DNA from: Sphingopyxis sp. CCNWLW2
GTDB lineage: Bacteria; Pseudomonadota; Alphaproteobacteria; Sphingomonadales; Sphingomonadaceae
DNA length: 64,000 nt
Reading direction: 5' to 3'
Assembly (NCBI RefSeq): GCF_037095755.1
Contig: NZ_JBAWKJ010000002.1
Location: forward strand, 248,001 to 312,000
Part shown: positions 61,897 through 64,000 of the stretch, piece by piece
Layout of the letters: each line of letters opens with the position of its first letter
How positions within the stretch are numbered: position 1 is the stretch's first letter
The notes under the pieces: generated by a model
What the model saw: the letters and a program-made list of their open reading frames with translations, nothing else
The model's database searches: none
What the model was told of the DNA's origin: nothing
Position numbers and translations under genes: made by a program

Positions 61897-62676
61897 TTAA
61901 ACGGTCGGAAGCTCGGTGTTGAGGGGCATCTTGCCGCTCTTTACCTGTTCGGAGAAGATTTCGCGCATCAGCTGCAGCGAGAAGAGGTGCGCGAAGATCA
62001 GGGCGAGGATGCCGTTCTGCATCAGCTTGCGGAGTACGTCACCGCGCAGTTCGCGCAGCTTGTTCTCGTCGACCATCTGGAAGCCGCGGTAGATAAAGGG
62101 CTTGTCATTGCCTTCCTGCTGGATGGCGACTTCGCCGTCCATCAGAAGGTCGGCCTTCTTCAGTTCGTCCATGAACAGGCCGGTGCGCTGGCCGGCTTCT
62201 TCGAAATTCTTGCAGAATTCGAGCACGGCCTGAACCTGTTCCGACGGCTGGCCGTCGACGAACAGCGCATCGCCCTCGTCAAACTTGCCGATCGCGCCCG
62301 AGGTCGGGTCGAAGCACAGCGACAAATCTTCCGAATCGGGCTGGAGCCGCGCAAGGAGGAAGGGGTAGCGGCGGATGTAGGCCGGGACATAGACCGGATT
62401 GATCAGCTTGCCTTCGTCGTCGACGAAAGTGTTGATGCCTTCATTCAGACCCATCAGCGCGAGCGGAACCGGATTTTCGCCGGCTGAAAAGACGATCGGG
62501 AAGAAACGGCAGGCCGACACGAATTCGTCCGAGGTCAGCGGGATGGCGTGCTGGCCCACCAGGAATTCGGCGCTGTCGAGCGGACGAGCGTGGAAATCGG
62601 CATGCTCGACGCTCGAAAGCGGGGCAAGGTCCTTATAGAACAGGGGCAGATTGGCAGGTGCGGGCGCGGTGGCCAT
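61897..62676 (-). CDS. SapC family protein
   Basis: 259 residues. FYKDLAPLSSVEHADFHARP, HAIPLTSDEFVSACRFFPIVF and YVPAYIRRYPFLLARL match SapC-like proteins of Caulobacterales and Sphingomonadales, named for linkage to S-layer or surface proteins. Biochemical role is unknown. No signal peptide, so cytosolic. Single gene with a 130-base upstream gap. Confidence 0.88.
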   Translation of the reverse strand: MATAPAPANLPLFYKDLAPLSSVEHADFHARPLDSAEFLVGQHAIPLTSDEFVSACRFFPIVFSAGENPVPLALMGLNEGINTFVDDEGKLINPVYVPAYIRRYPFLLARLQPDSEDLSLCFDPTSGAIGKFDEGDALFVDGQPSEQVQAVLEFCKNFEEAGQRTGLFMDELKKADLLMDGEVAIQQEGNDKPFIYRGFQMVDENKLRELRGDVLRKLMQNGILALIFAHLFSLQLMREIFSEQVKSGKMPLNTELPTV

Positions 62677-62806
62677 GTTTGAACTCCGGTAAAGGTCCCG
62701 AAGTTCGGGACGAAAAAGGATAAAGCGCCTTATTGACCCGCGCCGCGCGGCGCAAGAGGGCGATGATAAGGGGCGGCGATATGCCGCGTGCTCGACCGGG
62801 CCGAGG

Positions 62807-64000
62807 TCAGCCGACCAGTTTGCCCGGATTGAAAATGCCTGCCGGATCGAGTCCGGCCTTGACCCCGCGAAGAGCGGCCAGGCGCGCCGGGCTGTCCAGT
62901 TCAGCGAGGATGTCGCGCTTCATCTGGCCGATGCCATGTTCGGCCGAAATTGATCCGCCGAGTTCGAGGACGTGTGAATAGACCAGCCGGCTGACGGCTG
63001 TGCCATGCTCGGCGAGCCATGCCGCGCCATCGGCGTCGGCGGGCGGCTGAACATGATGGTGGACGTTGCCGTCGCCGAGGTGCCCGAATGACAGGGCCCG
63101 TGCCCCCGGAAAGGCCCGCGCCAATCGCGCCGGATTGTTGGCGATGAAAGCGGGCATCAAATCGACGGGCACGCTGACGTCATGCTGCAACGCTGGCCCA
63201 TCTGCCCGTTCCGCTTCCGAGATGGAATCGCGCAGGCGCCAGAAATCTTCACTTTCGCGGTCGCTTTTGGCGATCACGACATCGCGGATCAGTCCGGCGT
63301 CGAGCGCCGCCGCGAGTTGCCGTTCCAAGGCTTCGCCCAAGGTTTGATCGCTTTCGCCGGCGAGTTCGAGCAGGACATACCAAGGCTGCGCGGTCGCAAG
63401 CGGTGCGCGCGTCTGTGGAATATGGCGCAGCACGGCGTCGAGGCAGGCGTGCGGGATCAGCTCGAATCCTTCGAGTTCGCGCCCGATTGCGGCATCGACA
63501 CGGCGCAGCAGCAGCAGCGCGCTTTCGGGCGAATCGATCCCGATCCACGCCGTCCGCCGCGCTGCAGCCGCGGGAACGAGACGCAGCGACGCGGCGGTAA
63601 CGATCCCCAGCGTGCCTTCGGCACCGCAAAACAGATGCCGCAGGTCGTAGCCGCGATTATCCTTCTTGAGCGGGGCCAGCCCATCGAAAATGCTGCCGTC
63701 GGGCAGAACGGCTTCGATACCTGCTACCAGCGCGCGCATCGACCCGTGGCGCAGCACCTGCGTGCCGCCGGCGTTGGTCGACACCAACCCGCCGATCGTC
63801 GCCGACCCCTTGCCCCCCAGGGTGAGCGGAAAGCGGAGCCCGTGTGCGAGCACGGCGTTGTGGAAATTCTCCAGGATCACGCCGGCCTCGGCGACGGCGA
63901 GCTGCCCCGCCTCGTCGATATGGCGTATCCGATTCATGCGCCGCAGGCTGAGCAGAAGCTGATTGCCGCTGGGATCGGGTGTAGCGCCGCCAACCATGCC
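62807..64000 (-). CDS. FAD-linked oxidase of the VAO family, N-terminus cut off
   Basis: About 400 residues are visible; the start lies past the right edge. FAD_binding_4 features GGKGSATIGGLVSTNAGGTQVLR and CGAEGTLGIVTAASLRL, and the C-terminal domain with FGHLGDGNVHHHVQPP, EHGIGQMKRDIL and GIFNPGKLVG match D-2-hydroxyglutarate/D-lactate dehydrogenases. The His cluster HHH and EHGIG are the usual metal/substrate site. Exact substrate cannot be set from this part. Confidence 0.9.
   Translation of the reverse strand, partial: GMVGGATPDPSGNQLLLSLRRMNRIRHIDEAGQLAVAEAGVILENFHNAVLAHGLRFPLTLGGKGSATIGGLVSTNAGGTQVLRHGSMRALVAGIEAVLPDGSIFDGLAPLKKDNRGYDLRHLFCGAEGTLGIVTAASLRLVPAAAARRTAWIGIDSPESALLLLRRVDAAIGRELEGFELIPHACLDAVLRHIPQTRAPLATAQPWYVLLELAGESDQTLGEALERQLAAALDAGLIRDVVIAKSDRESEDFWRLRDSISEAERADGPALQHDVSVPVDLMPAFIANNPARLARAFPGARALSFGHLGDGNVHHHVQPPADADGAAWLAEHGTAVSRLVYSHVLELGGSISAEHGIGQMKRDILAELDSPARLAALRGVKAGLDPAGIFNPGKLVG

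Noticed and set aside
1..64000. CRISPR array, prophage or insertion sequence
   Set aside because: No regularly spaced repeats, no phage structural genes and no transposase were seen in any frame.

Overview
The window looks like chromosomal DNA of a high-GC alphaproteobacterium of the Sphingomonadaceae, most like Sphingopyxis or Sphingomonas. This is inferred from the SigF/NrsF pair with a Caulobacter-type promoter, a SapC-family protein, many TonB/outer-membrane and lipoprotein peptidase genes, DUF885 and M13 peptidases, and the high-GC codon use. Nearly every base is coding, genes are often joined by ATGA or TGATG overlaps, and no phage, insertion sequence or CRISPR array was seen. No stretch over 300 bases lacks a feature.

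Layout. 1-1.3 kb: the N-terminal part of a beta-helix (pectate-lyase-like) protein runs off the left edge. 1.3-4.0 kb: selO and UDP-glucose dehydrogenase (ugd). 4.1-11.7 kb: tamA-tamB and a tiny lipoprotein, then a manganese riboswitch and a UPF0016 cation exporter. 11.7-14.1 kb: galE facing away from sigF-nrsF. 14.1-18.8 kb: a PepSY/DUF3325/DUF3649 iron-reduction type cluster divergent from a siderophore receptor, closed by a strong terminator. 18.9-22.6 kb: a methyltransferase of lower GC than its neighbours, tRNA-Lys, folK, family-5 uracil-DNA glycosylase, rppH and an esterase. 22.8-30.5 kb: korAB, a DUF457 membrane protein, a cyclopropane fatty-acid synthase-like gene, a serine-hydrolase lipoprotein and a ZIP transporter. 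30.5-33.8 kb: purF-SDR and hisI-lipoprotein. 33.8-37.7 kb: MerR regulator, acyl-CoA dehydrogenase and phospholipase D.

37.7-48.9 kb is the metabolic centrepiece: two minus-strand operons for leucine breakdown (isovaleryl-CoA dehydrogenase; both methylcrotonyl-CoA carboxylase subunits) interrupted by a plus-strand M13 peptidase, with a LysR gene divergent from the dehydrogenase. The carboxylase operon ends in a MaoC hydratase and a CitE-type lyase where classical liu operons have LiuC and LiuE. Together these genes could take isovaleryl-CoA to acetoacetate plus acetyl-CoA by a route like that proposed for Mycobacterium Rv2498c/Rv2499c. 49.1-52.7 kb: sulfate activation (cysD, fused cysNC, cysQ). 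54.1-56.9 kb: a second sulfur locus, with cysK between an RBBP9-like hydrolase and a SleB-type cell-wall hydrolase. 57-64 kb: MFS exporter, DUF885 peptidase, rsmB, a 69-residue SDHAF4/DUF1674 protein, SapC, and an FAD-linked oxidase cut by the right edge.

The strongest regulatory finds are the yybP-ykoY manganese riboswitch whose 5' strand overlaps the stop codon of the upstream lipoprotein gene, an exact SigF-type GTAACC-N16-CGAA motif before sigF, a palindromic LiuR-like operator before the MerR gene, a Fur-like dyad before the siderophore receptor, and a nearly leaderless promoter before the SDHAF4 gene. All family assignments come from reading the translated sequence and motifs; no database search was run.
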